A DNA stretch of 64,000 bases from an uncultured Pirellula sp. (lineage in GTDB: Bacteria > Planctomycetota > Planctomycetia > Pirellulales > Pirellulaceae), in the NCBI GenBank assembly GCA_903892355.1, contig CAITIE010000052.1, positions 62,001 to 126,000 on the forward strand, written 5' to 3'. The position numbers and the translations under genes were made by a program. Shown here piece after piece: positions 34,288 to 43,540 of the stretch (positions are counted from its first letter, which is position 1; every line of letters starts with the position of its first letter). The notes beneath the pieces were generated by a model. The model made no database searches, was not told the DNA's origin, and saw only the letters and a list, made by a program, of their open reading frames with translations.

Positions 34288-37200
34288 TTATTTGCGCAAG
34301 GTCATCAAGTACTCTACGACATCGATCAACTCTTGCTCGGTCATTGTTTCCTGTAGATTCTCGGGCATCAACGACTTTTCTTGCTTCTTGATTTCCTCCA
34401 GATCGGAACTCTTAATGGCCCGTTCGATCCCCTTTGCATCCTTGATGGTCACTCCTTCATCGGTCTTTGAAATCAACAAACCAGTGACAACCTCTCCATC
34501 TCCTGTACGAGCTGTGTAAGCTTCATAGTTGTGACTGATCCCCGCACTGGGTGCCAAAATCGAAACGTACATCGCCTCGCGCGTGAGTTTATTCCCGATC
34601 TCGGTCAAGCTTGGTCCAACGTTCTTGCCTTCGCTACCAACCATATGGCACTGGGAACATGTAGCAACCCCGAAGTACACGGACTTCCCATTGGCACTAT
34701 TACCCTTCTTTTTGACCAACTCCTCGATAGGAGGAAGTGGGTTCTGAGAAGTTTTGAGGACGGGGAACAGTTCTTTTGCTGCATTCGAGATGGCAGGATC
34801 CTCGGAATTGCGAAGGGTTGGGCCGAGGAGAGGTTTCGCCTCTGCAGGTAAACGATTCTCTTTCGCGAGTGCGACCAGGTACGACTGATTCGTCTTGTTT
34901 CTACCCAAACCAACCGCAGCTTCCACCTTGACGCTTTTCGCTACATTTTGCGATTCGAGCAAGGCCTTTTGCAATTCAGCCGCTTCCTTGCGATTGCTGA
35001 GCGAGAGCGTCTTCGAGAGGGCTACGGCTACCTCGGATGGTTCCTCAGCCTCCAGCATTGTTTTCAGTTGCGAGACGCCACCGGTCTCAAGCGCCAGGTC
35101 GAGAGCTTGGACCGCTTGGGTGGATGCCCCCCATGCTGCCGCCCGCTTCAGCAATGGATCGGACAAGCCAGCGACCTTAAGCCTTTGCAGGATCTTTAGC
35201 TGCGATGGGTCGTCCCCCAGAGAGGTGATGTACTCGCGTACCAGCGCAGCCAGCTTAGGATTGCCGTTGACATCTACCCCGTCGAGTCGCATCAAGGCTT
35301 CGATCACTGTTTGAGGCTGGTTCTCCAATTCCAACAACGGCTTCAAAGCCGTCTGACGATCCGCTGGTTTTAGAAAATCGGTAGCACGGAATAGGGCAGT
35401 GACTTGCTCCTTGGGGAGTTTCGTCGAGGCCAACCATTGGGCTTGCATTTCCGCAGCGACGGGACCTCGACCACGCCATGCGATCGAAAGGCCTTCCCCG
35501 CGATCCGACTTCAATTCCCCGTAGGCCTTCAAGCATTCGTCCCAACGATCGGTCGCGGCGATGCCGAGCGCCTCAAGATACCAACGATCGCGAGTACCGG
35601 CTTTAGCCGCTAGTTGCGCCCACAGTTTCGGCATCGCGGGTGACGCATCTTCTCGAAGAGCAATCGCCAACTCTCGTAGTACAACCATGTTCCCATCGTT
35701 GAGGAGCGGCGTGATGAATGTTCCAGTCTTGAGTTTGGCTTGACGGGCCAGTCGGATCGCTGTGGCTCGGACGTTCTCATTTTCATCTTTTGAAGCGGCA
35801 GTGAAGGCAGCCATCGGGCTATCGACTTTGGCAAGCAACCAATACGCTCGCGCACGCATCCGTGGATTCGGATTTTTCGCCATCGTTTGAAGCTCGCCGA
35901 TCGACGGACGGCCCATCTTCAAGATCGCGTGGTAGGCGAGATACCGAACCGAGTTGCATGGATTGGCCAAGGCCGCGACAGCACCTTGGGCGGTCGACAG
36001 ATCATATTTGGGGACCGTGTACTTCGCACCCTCGGGGGCAAACCGGAACAAACGCCCACGTTCCATGTCTTGCATGTTGTGACCACCGACGCCGGGATCA
36101 TACCAATCCGAGACGAAGAGCGATCCGTCTGGTGCAACAGCGACGTCCGCCGGACGGAACCATTTGTCGAACTCTCCGACCGCAAGATTCTCAATGGTTG
36201 CTGAGTAGCCAGCCCCCATCGATTTCGCAATGTAGGCTCGAACCACATTCGGGCCTGCATCGCAGTGGATGACTTGGTTTCGGAATTTTTCGGGAAGCAA
36301 ATCACCTTCGTAGACGGTGATCCCCGTCGGCGATCCAGCACCGGTGATCAGCATGGTTGGAACCACGCCGGGATCATTCAAGTGCCAGTGTCGATCTGGG
36401 ATTTCGGATTCCCAGTTGGTCCGCTCCGCTTGCCATCCAGCACCGGTAATCTCATCGACGTAACCGTAGTTACCAAACTCCATGACATAGTTAATGCGTG
36501 TGGCGCGATTCCCATCGTCATCATTATCCGACTGCCAAATCGCTCCATACGAATCCACTGCCGCTTCGTAGTTATTCCTGAAGTTGTGACCGAGGACTTC
36601 CATATCACTTAGGTCTTCATTGCAACGAAACACCATGCCTTGGCGGTACGGATTTCCTGAATCGTTGATCTCACGTCCCCAACGGTCACGGATGGGATTC
36701 CCTTCCGCATCGCAGAGACGATGGCCTGTATTACCAAAATTGAAGTAAAGCTTTCCATCAGGACCGAACACAAACGAGTGGACCGAGTGATCGTGCTGAG
36801 GGTCACCTGTTTTCGTGAGAATTGCTCGTTTCGAGTCGGGTTTATCATCTCCATCGTTATCGATAAACTCCAAAACGTAAGGAGCGGCACTCACTAAGAC
36901 ACGATTCCCGAGAACACACAACCCGAGCGCGGAATCGATATCGCGGCCTTGGTAAAAGACCTTGGTCGTGTCCATGACGCCATCTTGGTTGGTATCCTCA
37001 AGGATCAAGATGCGGTCCCCTTCGGCGCGTTCGCCGTTGTGGCGACGATAGTTCACCACTTCGCAAACCCACACTCGCCCTCGATGATCGATATCGAGGT
37101 TGGTCAAACTTTTCAGGACCGGTTCGGAAGCTGCCAACGTGGCCTGCACCCCGTCAGCGACTTGCAAACCTGCCACCGCCTTTTCAGGTGTACGGTCTTC

Positions 37201-38727
37201 GACAGACGCCGCGGGTTTCCCCCAGGCGTTTAACCCGTCGGGAATACCTTCGGCAGCGATATGAAACCGAACGCTCGTGGACGTACCGTTGTTCTGCGAC
37301 ACGCCACCTTGATCGAGCCCACAGCCGACTTGGAACCGTTCAACGCCTTCCGGGAGATCGAAACCGATCACGCTGAAAGCGTGGGTGCCGATCCCCTTCA
37401 CGACCTTTTCCCGCACCTGAAGCGGCCCGCCGCCGGCATTTGCATTCTTGCGGACTTCACCCCATTCCGTTTGAGCCACAAACCAGTTGAGGTCCAGCAA
37501 TGATTTTTTGCCGGACTTCGTGACCAACGTCGGCTCGACCCAATCCGCCCAATCGCAAGCAAAGCCGTCTTCGCCGGGGGTAACGATCAAGTAGAGTTTC
37601 TTCACCCCAGCCACTTCGATATCGACATCGATTTGGTGACGAGAGGTCGATGCGTTCAATGTGTTCGAGGAAAAGAGGACCTTCCCTTTCGGTTTACCAG
37701 AGGCACCGGTAGGTCCAGGCTCAATACCAAACTCCTTGGCAACTCCTGAAGGATTAAAATTGGCAGGAACCGCTTCGTCTTGATTCTCGACGAGTTTTGC
37801 TACGGCGATTGGTTCTACGGTCGTACCTGCTTCCGGAACATCGACGTGGGCGGTCCATAGAATGGCATTGGCCACCAATCGCGTTGGTTCCGTACGCCCC
37901 CAGTTCCAATGGAAATGCCCGCCGGTATATCCGAACGAACGGCCTCCATTGGAACGTTCTGCAGCCCAGGCCACATGCTGAGGCTCTCCCTTTGCAACAG
38001 CTTTCCTGACATCTGGGTTGCCGCTATGCGGGCCATCTGGACGATCCATCGTGCTGGTGGGGGCAACCGCCGAAAGAATCGGCGTTACCCCTTGCATGCC
38101 GTCTGGAAACCGCATGTGAAAGTACCATTCATCGCGCGTCGAGAAGGGTTTCACTCCACGGGTCACCGGGTGGTTTGGCAACGCCTCGAATTTTGCCGTC
38201 CAGTGTGGGTTCACCGACCAATTGGTTTCGAAATACCCCCCCAGCCATTTTAGATACTCGGGACCTCCACGATCTTTCGGGACCTCGACGGCATAATGAA
38301 TGCAGACCAAACCCGCTCCGCGATCCATTTGCTTACCGAGTCGATCGAGGTGGGACAACGATGGGTGGCCTCCGCCGCCATCGGAATAAATCACGATCGC
38401 ATCGGCTCCATCAAGCATCGAATCGTCTTTGGGCCACCCATTTCGGATGACTTCGCATTCAACGTTGGGAACAGAGCGTTTGACCACGTCGGCCAGAACG
38501 CGGCAGCCGGCGTAGTGCTCGTGCGATCCGAAATCATGACTGGGCCCACCCGCAATGAATACGATTCGCTTGGACGCGTTTGGTTCGTTGCCGAATGCGT
38601 TGGTGCATGCGGAATTCGCCGCAAACACCCCCAGAATCGCGATAACGATTGGCAAGCAATGCGTCGTATAGGTAGGAAGGGTAGACAGACGAGAAAGCAA
38701 GGAGTATTCGCCTGAGTGTCGGATCAT
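34288..38727 (-). CDS. Giant PVC-type ThuA/NPCBM/propeller/HEAT/cytochrome c protein
   Basis: This exported protein has about 1479 aa. Reading from the N-terminus: a leader with core CLPIVIAILGVFAANSA; a ThuA-like glutamine-amidotransferase-fold domain (IVFIAGGPSHDFGSHEHYAG, roughly 50-310); an NPCBM sugar-binding domain (roughly 350-520); a PVC-type dehydrogenase beta-propeller (LTNLDIDHRGRVWVCEV through roughly 960); HEAT-like helical repeats; and a C-terminal cytochrome c with the haem motif CSQCH and a later Met-containing segment. Such proteins are specific to Planctomycetes and relatives and are presumed to oxidise carbohydrates in the periplasm. The start could instead be an ATG at 38781; 38727 gives the better signal peptide. 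Confidence 0.88.
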   Translation of the reverse strand: MIRHSGEYSLLSRLSTLPTYTTHCLPIVIAILGVFAANSACTNAFGNEPNASKRIVFIAGGPSHDFGSHEHYAGCRVLADVVKRSVPNVECEVIRNGWPKDDSMLDGADAIVIYSDGGGGHPSLSHLDRLGKQMDRGAGLVCIHYAVEVPKDRGGPEYLKWLGGYFETNWSVNPHWTAKFEALPNHPVTRGVKPFSTRDEWYFHMRFPDGMQGVTPILSAVAPTSTMDRPDGPHSGNPDVRKAVAKGEPQHVAWAAERSNGGRSFGYTGGHFHWNWGRTEPTRLVANAILWTAHVDVPEAGTTVEPIAVAKLVENQDEAVPANFNPSGVAKEFGIEPGPTGASGKPKGKVLFSSNTLNASTSRHQIDVDIEVAGVKKLYLIVTPGEDGFACDWADWVEPTLVTKSGKKSLLDLNWFVAQTEWGEVRKNANAGGGPLQVREKVVKGIGTHAFSVIGFDLPEGVERFQVGCGLDQGGVSQNNGTSTSVRFHIAAEGIPDGLNAWGKPAASVEDRTPEKAVAGLQVADGVQATLAASEPVLKSLTNLDIDHRGRVWVCEVVNYRRHNGERAEGDRILILEDTNQDGVMDTTKVFYQGRDIDSALGLCVLGNRVLVSAAPYVLEFIDNDGDDKPDSKRAILTKTGDPQHDHSVHSFVFGPDGKLYFNFGNTGHRLCDAEGNPIRDRWGREINDSGNPYRQGMVFRCNEDLSDMEVLGHNFRNNYEAAVDSYGAIWQSDNDDDGNRATRINYVMEFGNYGYVDEITGAGWQAERTNWESEIPDRHWHLNDPGVVPTMLITGAGSPTGITVYEGDLLPEKFRNQVIHCDAGPNVVRAYIAKSMGAGYSATIENLAVGEFDKWFRPADVAVAPDGSLFVSDWYDPGVGGHNMQDMERGRLFRFAPEGAKYTVPKYDLSTAQGAVAALANPCNSVRYLAYHAILKMGRPSIGELQTMAKNPNPRMRARAYWLLAKVDSPMAAFTAASKDENENVRATAIRLARQAKLKTGTFITPLLNDGNMVVLRELAIALREDASPAMPKLWAQLAAKAGTRDRWYLEALGIAATDRWDECLKAYGELKSDRGEGLSIAWRGRGPVAAEMQAQWLASTKLPKEQVTALFRATDFLKPADRQTALKPLLELENQPQTVIEALMRLDGVDVNGNPKLAALVREYITSLGDDPSQLKILQRLKVAGLSDPLLKRAAAWGASTQAVQALDLALETGGVSQLKTMLEAEEPSEVAVALSKTLSLSNRKEAAELQKALLESQNVAKSVKVEAAVGLGRNKTNQSYLVALAKENRLPAEAKPLLGPTLRNSEDPAISNAAKELFPVLKTSQNPLPPIEELVKKKGNSANGKSVYFGVATCSQCHMVGSEGKNVGPSLTEIGNKLTREAMYVSILAPSAGISHNYEAYTARTGDGEVVTGLLISKTDEGVTIKDAKGIERAIKSSDLEEIKKQEKSLMPENLQETMTEQELIDVVEYLMTLRK

Positions 38728-39003
38728 AGGGTTCGCTCGAACAATGGATGGAGGGATCGAACTGGAGGGGATGGCGCACACATGGCCCCAGACTCAGAAT
38801 TAGCCACAGACCAATACGGATCATGGTAATTGGTGCCATGTTGCCGGTAAATTACCCATCCTGTCGCGAAAGAGCTTAAGTTTCCGCGGTGGGAACACCG
38901 CAAAATGACAGACAAGCCACCCTCCTCACGGGCGTCTGGGTGTACGCAGTGAGGATTGTCGAATCGGGCACGCTCACTGTAATGGCGTAAACTCGGTGAT
39001 TTC

Positions 39004-39054
39004 GGGTCGGTGCAAGTTTAGGGGCGGTGCAAGTTTCGGGTCGATGCAAGTCTA
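39004..39054. repeat. Three tandem copies of a 17-bp unit
   Basis: Units GGGTCGGTGCAAGTTTA, GGGGCGGTGCAAGTTTC and GGGTCGATGCAAGTCTA follow one another at 39004, 39021 and 39038. The core GTGCAAGTTT is shared by the first two. It lies 131 bp before pdxH. Confidence 0.9.
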
Positions 39055-39120
39055 GACAGCACGTATAGTGGTAATAGTGGTAACGCGTCCCGTGTTCAAC
39101 TGTTTTCTCATCCCAAAGTT

Positions 39121-39152
39121 CCCGCAGTCTTTCCATCCCGCAGTCTTTCCAT
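39121..39152. repeat. Tandem 16-bp duplication before pdxH
   Basis: CCCGCAGTCTTTCCAT is present twice without a gap (39121 and 39137), 32 bases before the pdxH ATG, inside the expected untranslated leader. Confidence 0.95.
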
Positions 39153-39184
39153 CCCAACATCGCGTTACCAACCGAGAGATCCCG

Positions 39185-39880
39185 ATGACTATCCACCATC
39201 TTCGCCGAGATTACCGTTATGGCTCGTTGACGCGTGACGAGCTCCCCGCCGATCCGATCGCTCTTTTCCAGACATGGTTTTCAGAATTGCGAGGGTCCGA
39301 TTTACCGGAATGGTTTGAACCCAATGCAATGACATTGGCAACGCACAAATCGACCGGTGGAGCAGCCTGCCGGATCGTGTTGCTCAAAGAAGTGGAACCG
39401 GATGGCTTTTTATTTTTTACGAACTATCAATCGAGTAAAGGGATGGAAATCGACGCGGATAGCCGAGTGGCTCTCGGGTTCTACTGGCCTATCTTGGATC
39501 GTCAAGTTCGCGTGGAAGGAATTGCAGAGCGGGTCGACCCGGAAATCTCGGAGCGTTACTTTCGATCTCGGCCTCGATCGAGTCAACTCAGCGCGAATGT
39601 TTCTCCTCAGTCGGAGGTAATCGAGGACGATTCGCTGTTGCAGCGGTTGGTGGACGAGTTGGACGCAAAACTTTCCGGTGCGGATGTACCTCGCCCTGAT
39701 CACTGGGGAGGCTATCGAGTACGCCCAAATGCCATTGAGTTTTGGCAAGGTCGACCGTCTCGATTGCATGACCGTTTCCGGTACACCAAACAATCGATAG
39801 CCCTCAAACAAGTAGGCAAAGGTGAGGGACCAAGCACGAACACGATATGGAATTGGCAACTAGAACGCCTGGGGCCTTAG
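39185..39880 (+). CDS. pdxH: Pyridoxamine/pyridoxine 5'-phosphate oxidase
   Basis: This 231-aa FMN enzyme oxidises pyridoxine or pyridoxamine 5'-phosphate to pyridoxal 5'-phosphate. It shows the full family pattern: RDYRYGSLTRDELPADPIALF, the FMN-binding CRIVLLKEVEPDGFLFFTNY and SSKGMEID, FYWPILDRQVRVEG, and the C-terminal PDHWGGYRVRPNAIEFWQGRPSRLHDR, including the RLHDR substrate motif. The ATG at 39185 gives the usual length for the family. It is monocistronic as far as can be seen. Confidence 0.96.
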   Translation: MTIHHLRRDYRYGSLTRDELPADPIALFQTWFSELRGSDLPEWFEPNAMTLATHKSTGGAACRIVLLKEVEPDGFLFFTNYQSSKGMEIDADSRVALGFYWPILDRQVRVEGIAERVDPEISERYFRSRPRSSQLSANVSPQSEVIEDDSLLQRLVDELDAKLSGADVPRPDHWGGYRVRPNAIEFWQGRPSRLHDRFRYTKQSIALKQVGKGEGPSTNTIWNWQLERLGP

Positions 39881-39927
39881 TTTCATCGATGGCTTCCGTC
39901 CTGAAGACGCAGTTAGCAGTTGGTCAC

Positions 39928-39957
39928 TAGCCCCGGTTTGAGTAGCCCCGGTTTGAG
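39928..39957. repeat. Tandem 15-bp duplication
   Basis: TAGCCCCGGTTTGAG occurs twice without a gap (39928 and 39943), 48 bases after the pdxH stop and 15 bases before the long hairpin at 39973. Confidence 0.95.
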
Positions 39958-39972
39958 TTCGTGGCCTCGAAA

Positions 39973-40032
39973 GAGGAATACCCCGGCCTGTGCGGTGAGG
40001 CGGACACCACGAGCAGGCCGTTGGGGTACCTC
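39973..40032. other. Imperfect 60-nt hairpin element
   Basis: The nested pairs are GAGG (39973) with CCTC (40029), TACCCC (39979) with GGGGTA (40023), GGCCTG (39985) with CAGGCC (40014), and GGTG (39994) with CACC (40005), separated by small internal loops. The structure has 20 base pairs in 60 nt. It may be a structured RNA, a REP-type repeat or a remnant of a mobile end; no gene resemblance was seen on either strand. Confidence 0.6.
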
Positions 40033-40554
40033 TGCGCGCGGCTTGCCGACGCAAAAGCGAAATGGCGAATTGGCTAGAAAACCATCGAAAGCGTGAGGAG
40101 CCAAAAGAGAGCCTATTGGCCCTCACGATATCTTTCGACGTTTGGGTAGAACGGACCGACTGCACAACAACCATGCATCCGGCCACACCACCTGATAAAA
40201 GCAATCATTGTGCCAAGAGTACACAGATTGCCGGCATCGATGTGAATCGGGGGGTTTTCCTGAGGTTTTCGAATTGTTTTTTTTCGTTACGATGAACATC
40301 GTGCGAAGGAAAAGCCGGCTTGCTGCCTGATAAACTGGCAACTGTTCAGTTTCGATGCAGTCGCAACAAGACAAACTTGCCATTACCCCACCCACAAAAC
40401 CCTGAGTACTTCAGGTCTGGGCGGGGTGAAGCGATTCGGAAAGACGTAAAAATCGTCCCGAACCTTGGGCGGCCCGTTAGAATCTGAATCGCTAGAGACC
40501 ACCTGGGTTGCCCGTCCCAGCATATATCAACCCCCACAAATCGTTCGATAACTA

Positions 40555-42135
40555 ATGACCCAAGCCGACACTCCTTCGTCCAATCTTCGCAGCATCCGTA
40601 TTTTCGACACGACGCTCCGCGATGGAGAGCAATCTCCCGGAGCAAGTATGAATTTGAGTGAGAAGCTTGAGGTGGCCCAAGCCCTGGCTTCACTCGGAGT
40701 GGATGTCATGGAGGCAGGTTTTCCAATCGCTTCTCCGGGTGACTTTGAGGCAGTGCGCGAGATTGCGTCGACCATCCGTGGCCCCATCATTTGCGGATTG
40801 GCCCGATGCAACGACGGTGATATCGACCGTGCATGGGAAGCATTGCAGAAAGCAGAACGTTCTCGCATCCACGTCTTCTTAGCGACCAGTGCGATCCATC
40901 GAGAGTTCAAACTGCGAATGACTCAGGACGAAATCATCGCGAGAGCGGTCAAAGGTGTCGAACGCGCGTTATCGTACTGCGATGATGTCGAGTTTTCTGC
41001 TGAGGACGCCGCGAGAACAGAAATCGACTTTCTTTGCCGCGTGGTCGAAGCAGCCATCGATGCAGGAGCGACGACAATCAACGTACCCGACACCGTCGGA
41101 TACACCACTCCAGAAGAGATGTACGCCCGGATTGCGGAACTCATCAATCGGGTCCCGAACATTGATCGCGCGGTTTTGAGTTGCCACTGCCACGATGACT
41201 TAGGTTTGGCAGTGGCAAATTCACTCGCTGCCGTTCGCGCCGGCGCGGGACAAATTGAGTGCACGATCAACGGTATCGGAGAGCGAGCCGGAAACTGTTC
41301 GCTCGAAGAGGTTGTGATGGCGATGCGAACACGAAACGATATCTATCAAACGACCACGCGGATCAAAACGGAACGGTTAGTCCCGATCAGCCGGCTTCTT
41401 TCCAAAATCACTGGCCTCGATGTGCAGCGCAACAAGGCGATCGTCGGTCGAAACGCATTTGCGCACGAGGCTGGGATCCACCAAGACGGGATGCTCAAGG
41501 ATCGCAGCACGTATGAAATCATGAGACCAGAGGATGTCGGTTTCGCGAAAACAGACTTGGTTCTGGGCAAACACAGCGGACGCGCGGCGCTCGCAGACCG
41601 CGCACGCGATCTTGGATACCATCTCAATGGCGAACAACTTCAAATCGTCTTTGAGCAATTCAAAGTCCTTGCCGATAAGAAAAAAAACATCTTCGACGGC
41701 GACATCATCGCTCTCATCCAGCAACAAATCAGCGGCGCTACGAATACCGCTTGGACGTTGGTTTCGTACCAAGTACAAAGCGGCTCCTCAAAAACCCCTT
41801 GTGTGGAACTCACGCTCAAACACGGCGACGACACATTCACGGAACGGGTCGAGCAAGGAGACGGACCGATCGACGCTGCCTTTTGGGCCGTTGAAAAGAT
41901 TACCGGCATCAAAACCGTATGCAAGGATTTCCGGGTTCGAAGCGCATCGCTTGGTCGAGACGCCATCGGTGAAGTCACCGTTGAGGTCGACCACGAAGGA
42001 GAATCGTATCGAGGTACGGGAGCCTCCACCGACTCGGTCGAAAGCACTATCCTTGCGATGCTGAACGCCATCAATCGGATCATCACCGAAAAGAGCCTGC
42101 GAGGCGCTGGCAAAGTAACCCCACAAGACGCTTAA
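40555..42135 (+). CDS. leuA: 2-isopropylmalate synthase
   Basis: This 526-aa enzyme condenses acetyl-CoA with 2-oxoisovalerate, the first committed step of leucine synthesis. The TIM-barrel part opens with IRIFDTTLRDGEQSPGA (the catalytic Arg-Asp), has the metal ligands in LSCHCHDDLG, and NGIGERAGNCSLEEVVMA. After the linker, a C-terminal LeuA regulatory domain (GDGPIDAAFWAVEKITG onward) is present, so leucine feedback inhibition is expected. Length and motifs fit true LeuA rather than homocitrate or citramalate synthase, though citramalate synthase is a close alternative. No other leu gene is nearby. Confidence 0.93.
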   Translation: MTQADTPSSNLRSIRIFDTTLRDGEQSPGASMNLSEKLEVAQALASLGVDVMEAGFPIASPGDFEAVREIASTIRGPIICGLARCNDGDIDRAWEALQKAERSRIHVFLATSAIHREFKLRMTQDEIIARAVKGVERALSYCDDVEFSAEDAARTEIDFLCRVVEAAIDAGATTINVPDTVGYTTPEEMYARIAELINRVPNIDRAVLSCHCHDDLGLAVANSLAAVRAGAGQIECTINGIGERAGNCSLEEVVMAMRTRNDIYQTTTRIKTERLVPISRLLSKITGLDVQRNKAIVGRNAFAHEAGIHQDGMLKDRSTYEIMRPEDVGFAKTDLVLGKHSGRAALADRARDLGYHLNGEQLQIVFEQFKVLADKKKNIFDGDIIALIQQQISGATNTAWTLVSYQVQSGSSKTPCVELTLKHGDDTFTERVEQGDGPIDAAFWAVEKITGIKTVCKDFRVRSASLGRDAIGEVTVEVDHEGESYRGTGASTDSVESTILAMLNAINRIITEKSLRGAGKVTPQDA

Positions 42136-42187
42136 CACGCATCGGCGCGGGGATTTCGGGAAAACGCAGTAATCGGGAACTGGTGCT

Positions 42188-43450
42188 ATGACTAGCAAAC
42201 GAATTGGTCATCATGTGGACGGGCGGCCCTTGAAAACATGGCGCCTGGCAGAGTGGCCCTGGTGCTTGTTATGCTTGGCCTGCGCTGTTGGTTTTTTTAA
42301 AAATCTCGGTTTCGCGCAAGAGGCAAACGCGGTGGTATCTTCGTCCATTCCCAACCACCACGAGATCGATCGTGCACTCGAAGCGTTTATCTCTAAGCGT
42401 GAAATCGCAGGGGCGGTTACCGCGGTGGTGGAAAAGGATCGGGTGCTGCATTACGGCGCTGTTGGCAACGCGAAGCTAGGATCTGCGGCATACCCCGATT
42501 CCGAACCTATGACTGCAGATTCCATTTTTTGGATTGCATCGATGTCCAAGCCAGTGACGGGGGTTTGCGTGATGCAGTTGGTGGACCAAGGGAAATTATC
42601 GCTCGATGATCCTGTCGATCGGTTTCTCCCTGAAATGGCGGAACTCAAAGACGATTCTGGCAAGAGAGCTTCGATCACAATTGCCCAACTCCTCAATCAC
42701 ACATCGGGCATGCGGGAGCTAAGCGAACCTTATTCCTCCAAGACACTGGCCGAAGCGTCTTCGCAATACGCCAAAGCAGGCCCTCTCCATTTCGCACCTG
42801 GCACCAAATGGCAATACAGTCAAACCAGTATCAATACCGCAGCCCGCATCGTCGAAGTGGTCAGCGGCCTGAGCTTTGATGAATACGCTCGGAAATTCCT
42901 GTTTGAACCGCTCGGTATGAAGGACACCGGGTTCTATTTGACCGACGAGCAAGCCAAACGGCTTGCTGTCAGTTACACAAAAAACGAACCAGGTACCTTG
43001 GTTGCCACTCCTATCTTTTTGCTCGCTGGGAAACAACCCACGGACCGCGAACGACTCCCAGCCGCCAACGGAGGCTTGTTTTCCACGGCATCGGATTACG
43101 CAAGATTTTGCCAAATGCTGCTTGGGAATGGAACCAACCACGGGACGGTGATCTTGTCCAAAGCTGCGGTAGACCGATTACGAAACCCCAGCACGGGCGA
43201 CTTGACCACAGGCTTCACTCCAGGAAACGCCTGGGGGGTGGGTGTTTGCGTGGTACAGAAGCCACAAGGGGCGACCGAGATGCTATCCCCAGGATCCTAC
43301 GGTCATGGTGGTGCTTATGGGACACAAGCTTGGATCGATCCGGTTGCAGGCCGCGCCTACATCCTCATGGTTCAGCGAGCCAACTTTCCCAATGCGGACG
43401 ATTCGGAAATCCGAAAGACCTTTCAGTCGATCTCGGCGAAAATCAAATAA
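42188..43450 (+). CDS. Exported serine hydrolase of the beta-lactamase (class C-like) fold
   Basis: This 420-aa protein has a signal peptide (WCLLCLACAVGFFKNLGFA) and the penicillin-binding/beta-lactamase class C fold. The nucleophile motif is ASMSK (Ser118, Lys121), the second motif is WQYSQ (a YxQ variant of the usual YxN) and the third is HGG in GHGGAYGTQAW. Homologues are esterases, D-aminopeptidases or transpeptidase relatives rather than resistance enzymes. It begins 52 bases after leuA. The YxQ variant argues against predicting antibiotic resistance. Confidence 0.88.
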   Translation: MTSKRIGHHVDGRPLKTWRLAEWPWCLLCLACAVGFFKNLGFAQEANAVVSSSIPNHHEIDRALEAFISKREIAGAVTAVVEKDRVLHYGAVGNAKLGSAAYPDSEPMTADSIFWIASMSKPVTGVCVMQLVDQGKLSLDDPVDRFLPEMAELKDDSGKRASITIAQLLNHTSGMRELSEPYSSKTLAEASSQYAKAGPLHFAPGTKWQYSQTSINTAARIVEVVSGLSFDEYARKFLFEPLGMKDTGFYLTDEQAKRLAVSYTKNEPGTLVATPIFLLAGKQPTDRERLPAANGGLFSTASDYARFCQMLLGNGTNHGTVILSKAAVDRLRNPSTGDLTTGFTPGNAWGVGVCVVQKPQGATEMLSPGSYGHGGAYGTQAWIDPVAGRAYILMVQRANFPNADDSEIRKTFQSISAKIK

Positions 43451-43540
43451 CACTATCCGCGATGTCCATGCCCATGAATAACTTCGCTTTCGAAGTATTC
43501 AGCCTTCTATTTTTCTTTATCCCTTCATCGATTCCTACTT

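Larger units (their letters stand above)
38728..39184. other. Divergent intergenic region with two tandem repeats
   Basis: This 457-bp region lies between the divergent cytochrome and pdxH genes. It holds the 17-bp and 16-bp repeats listed separately; otherwise no gene or RNA was recognised. Confidence 0.6.
39881..40554. other. Gene-free region before leuA
   Basis: This 674-bp stretch contains a 15-bp tandem duplication and a 60-nt imperfect hairpin, both listed separately. Short frames in it have no family resemblance. An A+T-rich patch near 40260-40290 could hold a promoter for leuA. No leader peptide or T-box could be identified. Confidence 0.55.

Noticed and set aside
40422-40554. T-box or leucine leader before leuA
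   Set aside because: No T-box consensus or run of leucine codons with an attenuator pair could be found.
42188-43450. Antibiotic-resistance beta-lactamase
   Set aside because: The second motif is YxQ and the neighbours are metabolic; a general serine hydrolase is more likely.
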